This document shows, one piece after another, positions 34,071-43,069 of a stretch of DNA of 64,000 nucleotides. The position numbers were made by a program, and so were the translations under genes. The DNA is from Deltaproteobacteria bacterium (GTDB lineage: Bacteria > Desulfobacterota > DSM-4660 > Desulfatiglandales > HGW-15), in NCBI GenBank assembly GCA_020060215.1, contig JAGVAP010000142.1:124001-188000 (forward strand), read 5' to 3'. The stretch's first letter is position 1. Every line of letters starts with the position of its first letter. The notes below the pieces were generated by a model. It was not told the DNA's origin, ran no database searches, and saw nothing but the letters and a program-made list of their open reading frames with translations.

Positions 34071-34605
34071 AAGCCCTCCACCCCGGGTGTTATCTCTAAC
34101 TGCACTACTAGGGAAATTGTGTGTTTCACAACATGACAGGTTTGTCAAGCTGCAGTTGACAACGGATAAGAGCGAATTACGCAGAGGGCTGGGATGCGCT
34201 CCTTCCGATCATACCGCTTCCACTTGCCCGATCCACCCGAACGCCGGAGATGAGGTTCGGAACCAGGCGGGATGGAAAGGAGACGTGGGGATAATTGCGC
34301 GGAAGCCTTTTGCCGGGATGCGGAAACGGCCTCAAATATGTATCGATGTTTTCGGGGCGTGATTTGCGTCCCCAAGCCGGAGCGTGAGAACGATGAGAAA
34401 AGATTTTTGTTCACCGCAGAGTCGCAGAGTGCGCAGAGAGAGACTGTTTTCTGCCTGGATCGGGAGACGGCGATCCAGGCAAAACCCTCAGCCGCCGGGG
34501 CGGCGGAACCGGCCTGTCCTCTATCGGGAGGCGAGCTGGTTCTTCATTGCTAAAGCTTTTGGAGGTGGATCGAGCAGTTAAGGGGGTATCTCCATGGGGA
34601 GGCGA
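34071..34605. other. Intergenic region with repeats, 535 bp
   Basis: No convincing gene. A TTGACA (minus strand, 34148-34143) has only a poor -10 at the wrong spacing, so no promoter is called. The stretch 34411-34440 carries three copies of a CGCAGAG unit, and 34453-34480 is a perfect stem. The rest looks unstructured. It separates the glycan operon from mtaB; both are on the minus strand. Confidence 0.5.
34453..34480. repeat. Perfect inverted repeat with 10-bp stem
   Basis: GCCTGGATCG (34453-34462) pairs with CGATCCAGGC (34471-34480) around an 8-nt loop. TTTT lies before it and AAAA after it, so the stem extends with a bulge. No T-run follows on either strand in the right place, so it is not called a terminator. 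Confidence 0.7.
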
Positions 34606-35892
34606 TCAAGAACGGATAAGCCTTCCGGTTACACCTCTTTCGGCTACCCGCTCAACCAGCACCCGGGCCGGGCGGTTCTCGGGGATGGTGTCGCAGGGGA
34701 AGGTGACGGGGAGGTAGTTGTCGCTGAAGCCCCTGGCGATTTTCGGTTCCGTTGCGGAGAGGGTTTCAACCACCACCTGAAATTCCCGGCCTACGCAGGA
34801 GCGGTAAAAGGCCGCGCGTTTGTCCCTGCCAAGCGCCCGCAACTGGGCGGCCCTGTCCTTGATCGATGCGGGGTCCACACGGCCGGGGAATCCGGCTGCC
34901 GGGGTCCCCTTCCGGGGCGAGAAGGGGAAGACGTGGAGATAGGAGACGGGGAGGTCCCGGATCAGGCGCCGGGTGTTCTCGAAAGCCCGTTCGTCCTCTC
35001 CAGGGAAGCCGACCATCACATCCACTCCGACGGCAGCGAGGGGGAGGAGTTCGTGGATCCGGTCGACCAGCCCTGCAAAGTCCCTCGCGCCGTACTTCCT
35101 GTTCATCCGCTGCAGGATGGCGTCGTCGCCGCTCTGGAGGGGGATGTGGAGGTGTCTGCAGAGCCATTCCTCCTGAGCGATCATCTCGATCAATTCGTCG
35201 TCGATCTCGTTGGGCTCTATCGAGCTGAGCCTGATCCGGAGAGGGAGCCTTTCGCCCCCGATCATCCTGATCAGCGTTTTCAGTCCTGATGGGGGGGAGA
35301 GATCGACACCGTACTTTCCCAGGTGGATCCCGGTGAGGACCACCTCCCTGTACCCCCGGTCCGAGAGGGCTTGAAGCGCCCGGATTGCGGCCGACGGGGC
35401 CAGGCTCCTCAGGGGACCCCTTGCGTACGGGACGATGCAGTAGCTGCAGAAGGAGTCGCACCCATCCTGGATCTTGAGAAAACCCCGCGTCCTCCCCCCG
35501 AACTCCTGCACCGGGAGGTGCTCGAAGGACGTCTGGGGCATGGGGTGCAATTCCTGAGAACCCAGGAGGATGGAAGGAAGGCGTCCCTTGAGCCTGTTTC
35601 CCGCGATCAGGTCGACCCCTTTCAGCCCGGAGAGCTCGTCCGGCAGCACCTCGGCATAGCAGCCGCTCGCCACGATCTTGGCGCCGGGATTTTCACGGGC
35701 CGCCCGGTGAAGGGCCTGTCTCGACTGGGACTGGGCCTCGTTGGTCACCACGCAGGTATTCACGATGACGGCATCCGGCCTCTCGTCGCCGGCGGTTTCC
35801 CTCCACCCTCCCCGGATGAGGGACTCCCGGATGTATGCGGATTCGTACTGGTTTACCTTGCACCCGAAGGTGACGATCTTGAAAAGGGCCAT
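34606..35892 (-). CDS. mtaB: tRNA t6A37 methylthiotransferase MtaB
   Basis: 428 residues. The enzyme adds a methylthio group to the t6A base at position 37 of tRNA. Cys11, Cys47 and Cys78 in the N-terminal MTTase domain hold the first [4Fe-4S] cluster; Cys145, Cys149 and Cys152 (DGCDSFCSYCIVPYARG) hold the radical SAM cluster. A C-terminal TRAM domain region follows (EFQVVVETLS...GRLI). VTFGCKVNQYES is the MtaB variant of the MiaB family opening (TFGCKVNQ). Start ATG 35892 is chosen because it begins this motif. It is a core RNA-modification gene unrelated to the glycan genes beside it. Confidence 0.92.
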   Translation of the reverse strand: MALFKIVTFGCKVNQYESAYIRESLIRGGWRETAGDERPDAVIVNTCVVTNEAQSQSRQALHRAARENPGAKIVASGCYAEVLPDELSGLKGVDLIAGNRLKGRLPSILLGSQELHPMPQTSFEHLPVQEFGGRTRGFLKIQDGCDSFCSYCIVPYARGPLRSLAPSAAIRALQALSDRGYREVVLTGIHLGKYGVDLSPPSGLKTLIRMIGGERLPLRIRLSSIEPNEIDDELIEMIAQEEWLCRHLHIPLQSGDDAILQRMNRKYGARDFAGLVDRIHELLPLAAVGVDVMVGFPGEDERAFENTRRLIRDLPVSYLHVFPFSPRKGTPAAGFPGRVDPASIKDRAAQLRALGRDKRAAFYRSCVGREFQVVVETLSATEPKIARGFSDNYLPVTFPCDTIPENRPARVLVERVAERGVTGRLIRS

Positions 35893-35940
35893 CTTTCGGT
35901 CCCCCAGAACATCCAATATCGCAACGCTTTGGCTCGAATA

Positions 35941-35970
35941 GATGGGTTTCGCTTCACTCCGCCCATCCTG
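35941..35970 (-). repeat. GATGGGT-type dispersed palindromic repeat, diverged copy
   Basis: GATGGGTTTCGCTTCACTCC followed by GCCCATCCTG is a single half-element of the family also seen at 46126-46210, 47684-47712, 55867-55896 and 58224-58301. It lies between mtaB and the importer operon. Confidence 0.7.
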
Positions 35971-36049
35971 CGCAACTTCACTTTGAGGTACACTCTGCGC
36001 CCCTGGGTCCCTGCGCGAGAAACGTAATTGGCGCCTGCTATGATTTCTG

Positions 36050-36078
36050 TTGAAAACAACAGGATTTTAGCCTATTTT
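36050..36078 (+). promoter_or_regulatory. Candidate sigma-70 promoter for the importer operon
   Basis: TTGAAA (36050-36055) is followed after exactly 17 bp by TATTTT (36073-36078). That gives 5 of 6 and 4 of 6 consensus matches at ideal spacing. The binding-protein start lies 91 bp downstream, leaving an untranslated leader of about 80 nt. Pattern match only. Confidence 0.45.
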
Positions 36079-36168
36079 CGGCCTGTCCGAAAGGGGCTAT
36101 GTGGCGCCCTTCGATACCTCAGGGCGATTGTTTCCGGTGACTTTTTTATGCTCGAAAGGAGGGTAGTT

Positions 36169-37338
36169 ATGCGCAAGACGATATTGGTGATCCTGGCTCT
36201 CTTGGTCAGCCTTCCCTGCTCTTCGGCACTGTATGCCAGAGATCCGGTGATCAAGATCGGCGTCAATGCACCCATCACCGGCGACATCCCCAAGGTTGGG
36301 GAAGGGAGCAAGTACGCCGCGCGCATGTGGCTGGAAGACATCAAGGCGGCCGGAGGTCTCAAGGTCGGGGGCAAGACCTACCAGGTCGAGGTCGTGATCG
36401 AGGACAACGAGTCCAAGGCGGAATCGGCCGTGAAGGCCGCGACCAAACTGATCACGGTCGACGAGGTGCTTGCGATCGTGGGCCCCCAATCCTCCAAACA
36501 GGCGGTCCCGGCGGGAGAGGTGGCGAACAACTACAAGACCCCCATGATCAGTCCATGGTCCACCAACCCGGACACCACCAAGAACCGCCCGTACGTCTTC
36601 CGGGCCTGTTTCCTGGATCCGTTCCAGGGACCGGTGCTCGCCAATTTCATCAAGGATGAGTTCGGGTACAAGAAGGCCGCCGTCCTCTACGACGTGGCGA
36701 GCGACTACCCCAAGGGTCTCGCCCAGTTCTTCAAGGCCTCCTGGGAGAAGCTGAACGGCCCGGGCTCGGTGGTGGCCTACGAGAGCTTCACGACCAAGGA
36801 CACCGACTTCAGCGCCCAGCTCACGAAGATCATCAACTCGGGCGCAGAGGTCCTGTTTACCCCCCAGTACTACAACGAGGTCGCCCTGATCGTACAGCAG
36901 GCCCATCAGCTCGGCTGGAAGAAGCCCATCGTGGGGAGCGACAGCTGGGGTTCGGCCGAGACGGTCAAGCTCTGCGGAAAGGACTGCAACGGTCTCTTCT
37001 TCAGCACCCACTATGCCGCGGCCGGCGCCAAGGGAGCGACGAAGGAGTTCATCGACCGCTACACCAAGCAATACGGCTATGTCCCCGACGACGTGGCGGC
37101 CCTGACCTGGGATGCCATGCGGATCGTCCAGAAGGCCATCGAGGACTGCGGCAAGCTGAGCGGCGATCTCAAGAAGGATCGCCAGGCCGTCCGCGATGCC
37201 ATGGCCCGCGTCAAGGAGTTCGACGGGATCACGGGGAAGATGACGTTCACCGAGGAAGGGGACCCCCTCAAGTGCGCGGTCATCGTGAGGATCAGCGACA
37301 AGGGTGAGTTCGAGTTCTACAAGTCCGTGTGCCCGTAA
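36169..37338 (+). CDS. livK: Branched-chain amino acid ABC importer substrate-binding protein
   Basis: 389 residues. MRKTILVILALLVSLPCSSALYA is a signal peptide; the mature protein is a periplasmic type I binding protein. VIKIGVNAPITGDIPKVGEGSKYAARMWLEDI is the typical LivJ/LivK N-domain, and AIVGPQSSKQAVPAGEVANNYKTPMISPWSTN is the classic ligand-loop region. Start ATG 36169 follows AAAGGAGGG. It is the first gene of the set with livH, livM, livG and livF. Substrates of this family range from branched-chain amino acids to amides, urea and aromatic acids, so the true ligand is open. The 237-bp gap to livH holds a repeat pair, which may lower or attenuate downstream expression. Confidence 0.85.
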   Translation: MRKTILVILALLVSLPCSSALYARDPVIKIGVNAPITGDIPKVGEGSKYAARMWLEDIKAAGGLKVGGKTYQVEVVIEDNESKAESAVKAATKLITVDEVLAIVGPQSSKQAVPAGEVANNYKTPMISPWSTNPDTTKNRPYVFRACFLDPFQGPVLANFIKDEFGYKKAAVLYDVASDYPKGLAQFFKASWEKLNGPGSVVAYESFTTKDTDFSAQLTKIINSGAEVLFTPQYYNEVALIVQQAHQLGWKKPIVGSDSWGSAETVKLCGKDCNGLFFSTHYAAAGAKGATKEFIDRYTKQYGYVPDDVAALTWDAMRIVQKAIEDCGKLSGDLKKDRQAVRDAMARVKEFDGITGKMTFTEEGDPLKCAVIVRISDKGEFEFYKSVCP

Positions 37339-37351
37339 GAAAAATGACTTT

Positions 37352-37522
37352 GACAGGATTACAGGATCGACAGGATATTGAGAGAACAGAGGACAAGTCG
37401 AAGATCAAAGAGCCATTTTCCGGCAGGATGGCGATTTTTCCAGGGTAAATAAATCTGTCAACCGTTCCTCAAAATGATTTTTCATACCCGGTACCGGATC
37501 CTGTTCGTCCTGTTATCCTGTC
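37352..37522. repeat. Long-spaced inverted repeat, GACAGGATTACAGGATC family
   Basis: The left arm GACAGGATTACAGGATCGAC (extending to 37376) pairs with the right arm at 37498-37522 (ATCCTGTTCGTCCTGTTATC). The 25-nt arms match with a few changes and enclose about 121 bp. It fills most of the livK-livH gap. The remainder contains no gene. Confidence 0.7.
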
Positions 37523-37575
37523 TAGACTCTTCGCGTTCTTTGCCTTTGCGTGAGGGATAGGGTTTTCCGCTTTTC

Positions 37576-38496
37576 ATGATTTTCCTGCAGAACCTCATCA
37601 ACGCCCTCCAGTGGGGCAGCTTCTACGCCCTGATCGCATTGGGATACTCGATGGTCTACAGTGTCCTGATGCTCTTCAACTTTGCGCACGGCGACATCTT
37701 CATGGTCGGGGCGTACATCGGTTTCGGGGTGGCCACCGGCCTGACCGCCCTCAGCGCCTCGGGCGTGCTCCAGCTTCCAAACTGGTCGATCCTGGTCCTC
37801 ACCATCCTCCTCTCCATGTTCCTGACCTCCTTTGTGGGCATGACGGTGGAAAGGGTGGGGTACAGGCCCCTTCGGAACGCCCCCAGGGCCTCTGCGGCGA
37901 TCACCGGCCTCATGATCGGCATCATCCTTGAAACCGGCAACCTGGCGCTGCTCGGGGCCAGGAGGGTCTCCTTTCCGTCGATGATCGAGACGCAGACCTA
38001 TGCCTTCAGCGGGGTGGTCGTCACGAACAAGAAGATCATGATCGTGGTCGTGGCGATTCTCCTGAGCCTCGCCCTGCACCAGTTCGTGCGCAGGACCAAG
38101 TGGGGAATGGCCATGCGGGCCATGGCCTTCGACTATACGGTGGTCCCCCTGATGGGGGTGCCCTTGAACAAGATCGCCGCCATGACCTTTGCGATCGGGT
38201 CTGCGCTGGCTGCGGCGGCGGGGATCCTCTTCGGGGTCGCATACCCTGTGCTCGATCCCTACATGGGCATCGTCTTCGGATGGAAGGCGTTTGTGGCCGC
38301 CATCCTGGGGGGGAGGGGGTCGGTCGTGGGTGCAACCCTTGCCGGTTTCATGCTCGGATTCATCGAGATCTTTGTGGCCATGATCTTTCCATCGACCCTG
38401 AGGGACCTGATCGCCTATTCGATCATCCTTCTGATCCTGGTCTTCAAGCCCCATGGGTTTTTCGGCGAACCCTATAGCGCGCAATTGAGGCTGTGA
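37576..38496 (+). CDS. livH: Branched-chain amino acid ABC importer permease LivH
   Basis: 306 residues with about eight hydrophobic spans. FLQNLINALQWGSFYALIALGYSMVYSVLMLFNFAHGDIFMVGAYIGF is the typical LivH opening, and ILGGRGSVVGATLAGFMLGFIEIF with its glycine-rich loop is the conserved coupling region to the ATPase. The opening codons (ATGATTTTCCTGC) follow a 237-bp leader without a strong ribosome-binding site. With livM it forms the transmembrane pore. It belongs to the same importer as the genes on each side. Confidence 0.9.
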   Translation: MIFLQNLINALQWGSFYALIALGYSMVYSVLMLFNFAHGDIFMVGAYIGFGVATGLTALSASGVLQLPNWSILVLTILLSMFLTSFVGMTVERVGYRPLRNAPRASAAITGLMIGIILETGNLALLGARRVSFPSMIETQTYAFSGVVVTNKKIMIVVVAILLSLALHQFVRRTKWGMAMRAMAFDYTVVPLMGVPLNKIAAMTFAIGSALAAAAGILFGVAYPVLDPYMGIVFGWKAFVAAILGGRGSVVGATLAGFMLGFIEIFVAMIFPSTLRDLIAYSIILLILVFKPHGFFGEPYSAQLRL

Positions 38497-38624
38497 GCAT
38501 GCTGCTGAAAAACACCCATCTGCGGCGTTGCCCTCGTCCCTCGTCGTTGCGGCGTACTGAGAAGTACGCCTCACTCCTCGGGATGTCGGGCGCCTTGCAT
38601 CCGGGCATTTTTGAGCAACATGCT
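38497..38624. repeat. 128-bp imperfect palindrome
   Basis: The outer arms ATGCTGCTGAAAAAC and GTTGCTCAAAAATG (read inverted) pair; the centre GGCGTACT-GAG-AAGTACGCC is a near-perfect stem. It lies between livH and livM and begins right after the livH stop. The layout resembles REP-like elements of Deltaproteobacteria. It could form a large RNA hairpin in the polycistronic message. Confidence 0.7.
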
Positions 38625-38647
38625 TTGGGCGGCCTAAGGATACGGAA

Positions 38648-39973
38648 GTGAACCCAACAGCCGACACAGGTGCAAAATTATCTAAGGCCTGGAAGCAGCA
38701 TCTATCAGGCTTTGTCTCGACCATTCCCATGGCGGGCTGGCTCACGGGTGCGCTGGCGGCCGTGATCCTCGAGAGGGCGGCCGGAACCCCGATCGCCCAT
38801 TTCCTGGGTCTCCCCAAGGTCCCGGTGCTCTTCGGCGTCCTGACCGTGCTCAAAGATCCCGTGATGACGCCTTTCGCCGTCGCATACGTGTGCGCCGTCT
38901 ATATCCTCCCGGGGGTCGTCATCGCCCGCCTTACGGCGGCGCCGGCGAACCGGATTGCCGGAGGGATGCTCCGCGTCTCGCCGCTCCTTGCGGTGATTCT
39001 CCACCTCGCGCTCCTCTACGCCATCCTCCACGTGTGGGCGGAGGTGAGCGACTACCGGCTGATCATGCTCAAGCTCACCCTGGTGGCCATCATGCTCACA
39101 CTCAGCCTGAACGTCATCAACGGCTATATGGGCGAGTTCTCCTGTTCCCACCCCGGGTTCATGGCCCTCGGGGCGTACTCCGCGTCCCTGGTCTCCGTGG
39201 TCCTCTTTGTCGGCTACAAATCGCACGGCCCCTACCTTCCCCCCTGGATGGGTCCGTTCGTCTTCCCCCTGTCCCTGGTCGTCGCGGGCCTGGTGGCCTC
39301 GATCGGGGCGATCGCCGTGGCGGTCCCCTCCTTCCGCACCCGTGGCGACTACCTGGCCATCATCTCCCTGGCCTTTCTCTTCATCGTGAAGAGCCTGATC
39401 GAGAACGTGGAATTCGTAGGCGGTCCAAGAGGGTTGTCCAAGCAGCCGGACCTGGCCGGACTGCCTGCGGTCTTCATCTGGACGGCGGCCTGCCTCTGGA
39501 TAGTAAACAATTTCGTCCGCTCGATCCTCGGGAAGGCCATGAACGCGGTCCGGGACGATGAGCTGGCGGCCAACGCCATGACCGTGGATACCCGCAAGAC
39601 CAAGTTCACGGCCTTTCTGTTCGCCGCATTCTGGGCCGGGGTCGCCGGGGGGCTCTTCGCCCACGTGGTCCGCTACGTCAACCCCGGCATGTTCGGCATC
39701 CAGAACCTGGCCGAAGTCCTGGCCATGGTCTACTTCGGGGGGCTCAATTCCGTCTACGGGTCGATCGTCGGCGCCGTTTCGATCAGCCTCCTGGGCGAGG
39801 CCCTCAGGCCCCTCGAGATCTTCAAATGGATCATCATTCCCCTCCTGCTGATCCTGGTGATGATCTTCAGGCCCACAGGGCTGGTCGCCTTCAAGGAGTT
39901 CGATGTCGTTCATCTCATCAGGCCCAAGCGCAGGACCGGGCGGGAAGGATCGTCCCATGCTGCTTCGCGTTGA
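38648..39973 (+). CDS. livM: Branched-chain amino acid ABC importer permease LivM
   Basis: 441 residues; start is GTG at 38648, with AAGGATACGGA just upstream. It has ten or more hydrophobic spans, with a longer N-terminal hydrophobic extension (about residues 30-150) than short LivM proteins, as is common. NVINGYMGEFSCSHPGFMALGAYSASL is the LivM signature, and GALDDEL-like AVRDDELAANAM is the EAA-type loop contacting the ATPase. It pairs with LivH. The end overlaps the livG start by 17 bp. Confidence 0.9.
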   Translation: MNPTADTGAKLSKAWKQHLSGFVSTIPMAGWLTGALAAVILERAAGTPIAHFLGLPKVPVLFGVLTVLKDPVMTPFAVAYVCAVYILPGVVIARLTAAPANRIAGGMLRVSPLLAVILHLALLYAILHVWAEVSDYRLIMLKLTLVAIMLTLSLNVINGYMGEFSCSHPGFMALGAYSASLVSVVLFVGYKSHGPYLPPWMGPFVFPLSLVVAGLVASIGAIAVAVPSFRTRGDYLAIISLAFLFIVKSLIENVEFVGGPRGLSKQPDLAGLPAVFIWTAACLWIVNNFVRSILGKAMNAVRDDELAANAMTVDTRKTKFTAFLFAAFWAGVAGGLFAHVVRYVNPGMFGIQNLAEVLAMVYFGGLNSVYGSIVGAVSISLLGEALRPLEIFKWIIIPLLLILVMIFRPTGLVAFKEFDVVHLIRPKRRTGREGSSHAASR

Positions 39974-40724
39974 AGGGATGACGCACGAATTCGGGGGGCT
40001 CCGCGCGGTGGAGGACTACCACCTCGATATGGAGGCCGGGCAGATCCGGGGATTGATCGGGCCGAACGGGGCCGGCAAGACCACCATCTTCAACCTCATC
40101 ACCGGGGTGTACTGTCCCACCCGAGGCCGCGTCGTGCTCGAGGAGAGGGAGATCACCGGTCTTCCGCCGTACCGGATCTCTTCCATGGGTCTGGGGCGGA
40201 CCTTTCAGAATCTTCGGTTGTGGCGCCACATGACGGTCCTGGAACATGTGAAGATGGCCCAGTACTCCACGGTCACCTACGGCCTCACGGGCGCTTTCTT
40301 TGGAACCGGAAGAAGGCATCGAGAGGAAAGGGAGATCGAGGAAAGGTGCTATACGCTCCTCGATCTCGTCGGCGTTCGCCACCTTGCCGATCAGATCGTG
40401 GTGAGTCTCCCCTATGGCGCGCAGCGGAGGGTGGAGCTGGCGAGGGCGCTGGCGACGCGGCCCAAGGTCCTGTTTCTGGATGAGCCCACCGCGGGGATGA
40501 ATCCCGAAGAGCTCGGCAACATGATGCAGATCATCCGAAGGGTCCACGAAGAACTCGGCCTCGCCATCCTGCTGATCGAGCACAGGCTGAGGGTGGTCAT
40601 GGAACTCTGCGCGGTCGTGCAGACGCTGGTCTTCGGAAAGGTCATCGCAGAAGGGACGCCCGGCGAAATTCAGAACGACCCCAGGGTGATCGAGGCGTAC
40701 CTGGGGAAAGGGCAGGTCGGCTGA
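39957..40724 (+). CDS. livG: Branched-chain amino acid ABC importer ATPase LivG
   Basis: 255 residues. Walker A is GPNGAGKTT, the Walker B region is [15 protein letters not shown], and the signature region is [16 protein letters not shown], which replaces LSGGQ with the LivG-type LPYG. The protein also has [17 protein letters not shown] Q-loop residues ([17 protein letters not shown]). ATG 39957 has GGAAGGA at seven bases. It drives transport together with LivF in a heterodimer. Overlaps livF by one base (TGATG). Confidence 0.92.
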   Translation: MLLRVEGMTHEFGGLRAVEDYHLDMEAGQIRGLIGPNGAGKTTIFNLITGVYCPTRGRVVLEEREITGLPPYRISSMGLGRTFQNLRLWRHMTVLEHVKMAQYSTVTYGLTGAFFGTGRRHREEREIEERCYTLLDLVGVRHLADQIVVSLPYGAQRRVELARALATRPKVLFLDEPTAGMNPEELGNMMQIIRRVHEELGLAILLIEHRLRVVMELCAVVQTLVFGKVIAEGTPGEIQNDPRVIEAYLGKGQVG

Positions 40725-41437
40725 TGCTGCTTTCCGTCGAAGAACTCCGGGTCAGCTATGAGAAGATCAGGGCCCTCCACGGGATCGGCTTCCGGATCGA
40801 GGAAGGGGAGATCGCGAGCATCATCGGGGCGAACGGCGCAGGGAAGAGCACGACGCTCAGGGCCATATCCCGGCTCATCGCCGTGGAGCCCGGGAGCAGG
40901 ATGATCTACAGGGGAAAAGACCTCCTCCGATATGCGCCGGAAAAGGTGGTGAGCCAGCTCGGGATCTCTCATGTCCCGGAGGGGCGACGGATCTTCGACA
41001 ACCTGACCGTCACCGAGAACCTCAGGCTGGCTACGTTTGCGCGGAAAGACAGGGAGGCCGTCGAGCGCGACCTCAGCCGCATCTTCTCCATCTTTCCGCG
41101 CCTGGAGGAAAGGCAGAAGCAGAAGGCCGGGACCATGAGCGGCGGCGAACAACAGATGCTCGCGGTCGGCAGGGCCTTCATGAGCGGAAGGGAGGCGATG
41201 CTCCTGGACGAGCCCTCCATGGGGCTGGCCCCCCTCCTCATCCTGAATGTCTTCCAGTCCCTGCTCCGGATCAACCAGGAGGGAACCACGATCCTGCTGG
41301 TGGAGCAGAACGCCCGGCTGGCCCTGCAGTTCTCCAGGAGGTGCTATGTCCTGGAGAACGGCAACCTCGTCCTGGCAGGGAACTCGGCCGACCTCCTCGA
41401 CAACCCCGAGGTGAAGAAGACGTATCTGGGGGGATAG
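40724..41437 (+). CDS. livF: Branched-chain amino acid ABC importer ATPase LivF
   Basis: 237 residues. Walker A is GANGAGKST, the signature is MSGGEQQMLAVGRAF, Walker B is AMLLDEPSMGLAP, and the end has LVEQNARLALQFSRRCYVLENG. These match LivF exactly in order and length. It is the last gene of the importer operon; a palindrome follows (41449-41464). Confidence 0.93.
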   Translation: MLLSVEELRVSYEKIRALHGIGFRIEEGEIASIIGANGAGKSTTLRAISRLIAVEPGSRMIYRGKDLLRYAPEKVVSQLGISHVPEGRRIFDNLTVTENLRLATFARKDREAVERDLSRIFSIFPRLEERQKQKAGTMSGGEQQMLAVGRAFMSGREAMLLDEPSMGLAPLLILNVFQSLLRINQEGTTILLVEQNARLALQFSRRCYVLENGNLVLAGNSADLLDNPEVKKTYLGG

Positions 41438-41448
41438 GCGCATCGAGT

Positions 41449-41464
41449 TTGCAGGATCCTGCAA
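41449..41464. repeat. 16-bp perfect palindrome after livF
   Basis: TTGCAGGATCCTGCAA is a perfect palindrome 11 bp after the livF stop. No T-run follows, so it is not a standard terminator. It might be a binding site. The 186-bp gap to the PilZ gene holds nothing else that was recognised. Confidence 0.5.
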
Positions 41465-41623
41465 GGAGTGAACATCGGACATTGAACATCGACGTTCGTC
41501 TTTCTTCCCTGAACCCTCTTTCAACCCCTCTGGCACAGAACCTGCAATCCTGGTACGCACAGCAGAGTCCATTCCACGGGCTTCAGGACTATCTCGGAGC
41601 TGTGTCCGCGAGACAGGAGGGCC

Positions 41624-42190
41624 ATGGAGAAACAACAGAACTCGGACAAACTCAAACAGGACCGACGCCGGGCCTTCAGGGTGGACGACGTCCTTCCGAT
41701 GGTTTCCCGGAAGATCGATCCGAATCAGCCGCGCCTCGGGACCAGGATCCTGCCCGGTTTTTCCGAGGATTATCTCCTCCCGGAAGCAGGCGACGAGCCC
41801 CCCGGGGAGGGGGTGAACCTCCATGTCTGGAGGCTGCTTCTGCAGATTCACAACAGGCTGGGGCTGATTCTCAACAAGCTGGACCTCGATGAGCAGGGGG
41901 TCGCCAAGGCGGAGCCCACGGAGGTATCCCTGAGCACCACGGGCGCCAAATTTACGACGCGGGAACGATACGCCGCCGGGGACCTGCTGGAGTTGAAGAT
42001 CCTCCTGCCGCTGGATCCACCCTCATGGATCGTGTCGTACGGCGAGGTCGTACGGAGTTCGGAGAGAAAGGGGGGGCCGTGCGAGACGGCGGTCCAATTC
42101 CTGGATACGGACGATGCGGTCATAGAGGCCATCAACCGGTACGGGCTCAAACGTCAGAGAGAGCTCATCAGAAAGCGAAAAGGCGACTAG
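41624..42190 (+). CDS. PilZ-domain protein
   Basis: 188 residues. The N-terminal KQDRRRAFRVDD (residues 11-22) is an RRxxR-like cyclic-di-GMP motif. A second signature EVSLSTTGAKFTTRERYAAGD, with the (D/N)xSxxG-like SLSTTG loop, follows in the beta-barrel. So it is likely to bind c-di-GMP through these two motifs. About 80 residues lie between them (helical HVWRLLLQIHNRLGLILNKLD), longer than in minimal PilZ proteins. It is directly upstream of motA-motB (15 bp gap), so it may control flagellar stator function in response to c-di-GMP, as other PilZ proteins do. That role is inferred from position. Confidence 0.78.
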   Translation: MEKQQNSDKLKQDRRRAFRVDDVLPMVSRKIDPNQPRLGTRILPGFSEDYLLPEAGDEPPGEGVNLHVWRLLLQIHNRLGLILNKLDLDEQGVAKAEPTEVSLSTTGAKFTTRERYAAGDLLELKILLPLDPPSWIVSYGEVVRSSERKGGPCETAVQFLDTDDAVIEAINRYGLKRQRELIRKRKGD

Positions 42191-42205
42191 AGGGGAACGG
42201 TATTC

Positions 42206-43069
42206 ATGCTTGCCATTGTTGGTATCCTGGTCGTACTGGCATCGGTGATCGGCGGATATAAGATGGGGCACGGCAACCTCAGCGTCTTGATCCAGCCCGC
42301 AGAGCTCGTCATCATCTTCGGCGCCGCCATCGGATCCCTGGTGATCTCCAGTCCCAAGAAGGTCCTGGTCCTGGTGACTGCGAGCTTCAAGAGCATAATG
42401 GAGTCCGGGGAGGTCAGCAAAGAAGCCTATCTGGACCTGATGGTCCTGCTGAACCGGCTTTTCCGAAAGATCAGGAAAGAAGGCCTCCTGGCGATCGAAG
42501 CGGACGTGGACAACCCCAAGCAGAGCGCCATCTTCTCGAGCCACGAAAGCATCGTCTCGGACCAGCAGGCCCTGGATTTTATCTGCGACAATCTGAGGGT
42601 GATCATCTCCACCAGTCTTCCTGCACACGAGTTCGAGAGCCTCCTGGACACCGACATCGAAATCAGAAACCATGAAAAGCAGGTCCCCGTCACGAGCATC
42701 TCGAGGGTTGCAGATGCCCTTCCGGGGCTCGGGATCGTGGCGGCGGTGCTGGGGGTCGTGTTGACCATGGGCAAGATGAGTGAACCCCCGGAGGTGCTGG
42801 GGCACAGCATTGGAGCGGCACTGGTGGGAACGTTCCTGGGCGTGCTTTGCTGCTATGGATTTGTGGGGCCGATCGCCGCGAATCTCGAGCACAAGGTCAA
42901 GGAAAAGGAGATCTACCTGAGCGTAATCAAGGCGGCCCTGCTTGCCTGCGCCGCCGGCGCGGCCCCCCAGACCGCCCTGGAATCGGCCCGGCGGGCCATC
43001 CCCTACGGAGAAAGACCCACTTTCGAAGAACTTGAAGAGGCCATGAAGAAGTGGAAGGAAAAGGCGTAA
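42206..43069 (+). CDS. motA: Flagellar motor stator protein MotA
   Basis: 287 residues, typical MotA length. Four hydrophobic segments: LAIVGILVVLASVIGGYKMG, AELVIIFGAAIGSLVIS, DALPGLGIVAAVLGVVLTMG and ALVGTFLGVLCCYGFVGPIA. The large cytoplasmic loop between spans 2 and 3 has the charged RKIRKEGLLAIE region that contacts FliG in the family. ATG 42206 follows GAGGGG. It partners MotB, whose start lies within its end (19 bp overlap). Ion specificity (H+ or Na+) is not determined from sequence alone. Confidence 0.9.
   Translation: MLAIVGILVVLASVIGGYKMGHGNLSVLIQPAELVIIFGAAIGSLVISSPKKVLVLVTASFKSIMESGEVSKEAYLDLMVLLNRLFRKIRKEGLLAIEADVDNPKQSAIFSSHESIVSDQQALDFICDNLRVIISTSLPAHEFESLLDTDIEIRNHEKQVPVTSISRVADALPGLGIVAAVLGVVLTMGKMSEPPEVLGHSIGAALVGTFLGVLCCYGFVGPIAANLEHKVKEKEIYLSVIKAALLACAAGAAPQTALESARRAIPYGERPTFEELEEAMKKWKEKA

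Noticed and set aside
34453..34480. Hairpin after the glycan locus start considered as a terminator
   Set aside because: The T and A runs lie on the wrong sides for a U-tract directly after the stem on either strand.
37522..39958. Long minus-strand frames antisense to livH and livM
   Set aside because: livH and livM have clear spans and motifs. The antisense frames are charged, low-complexity shadows.
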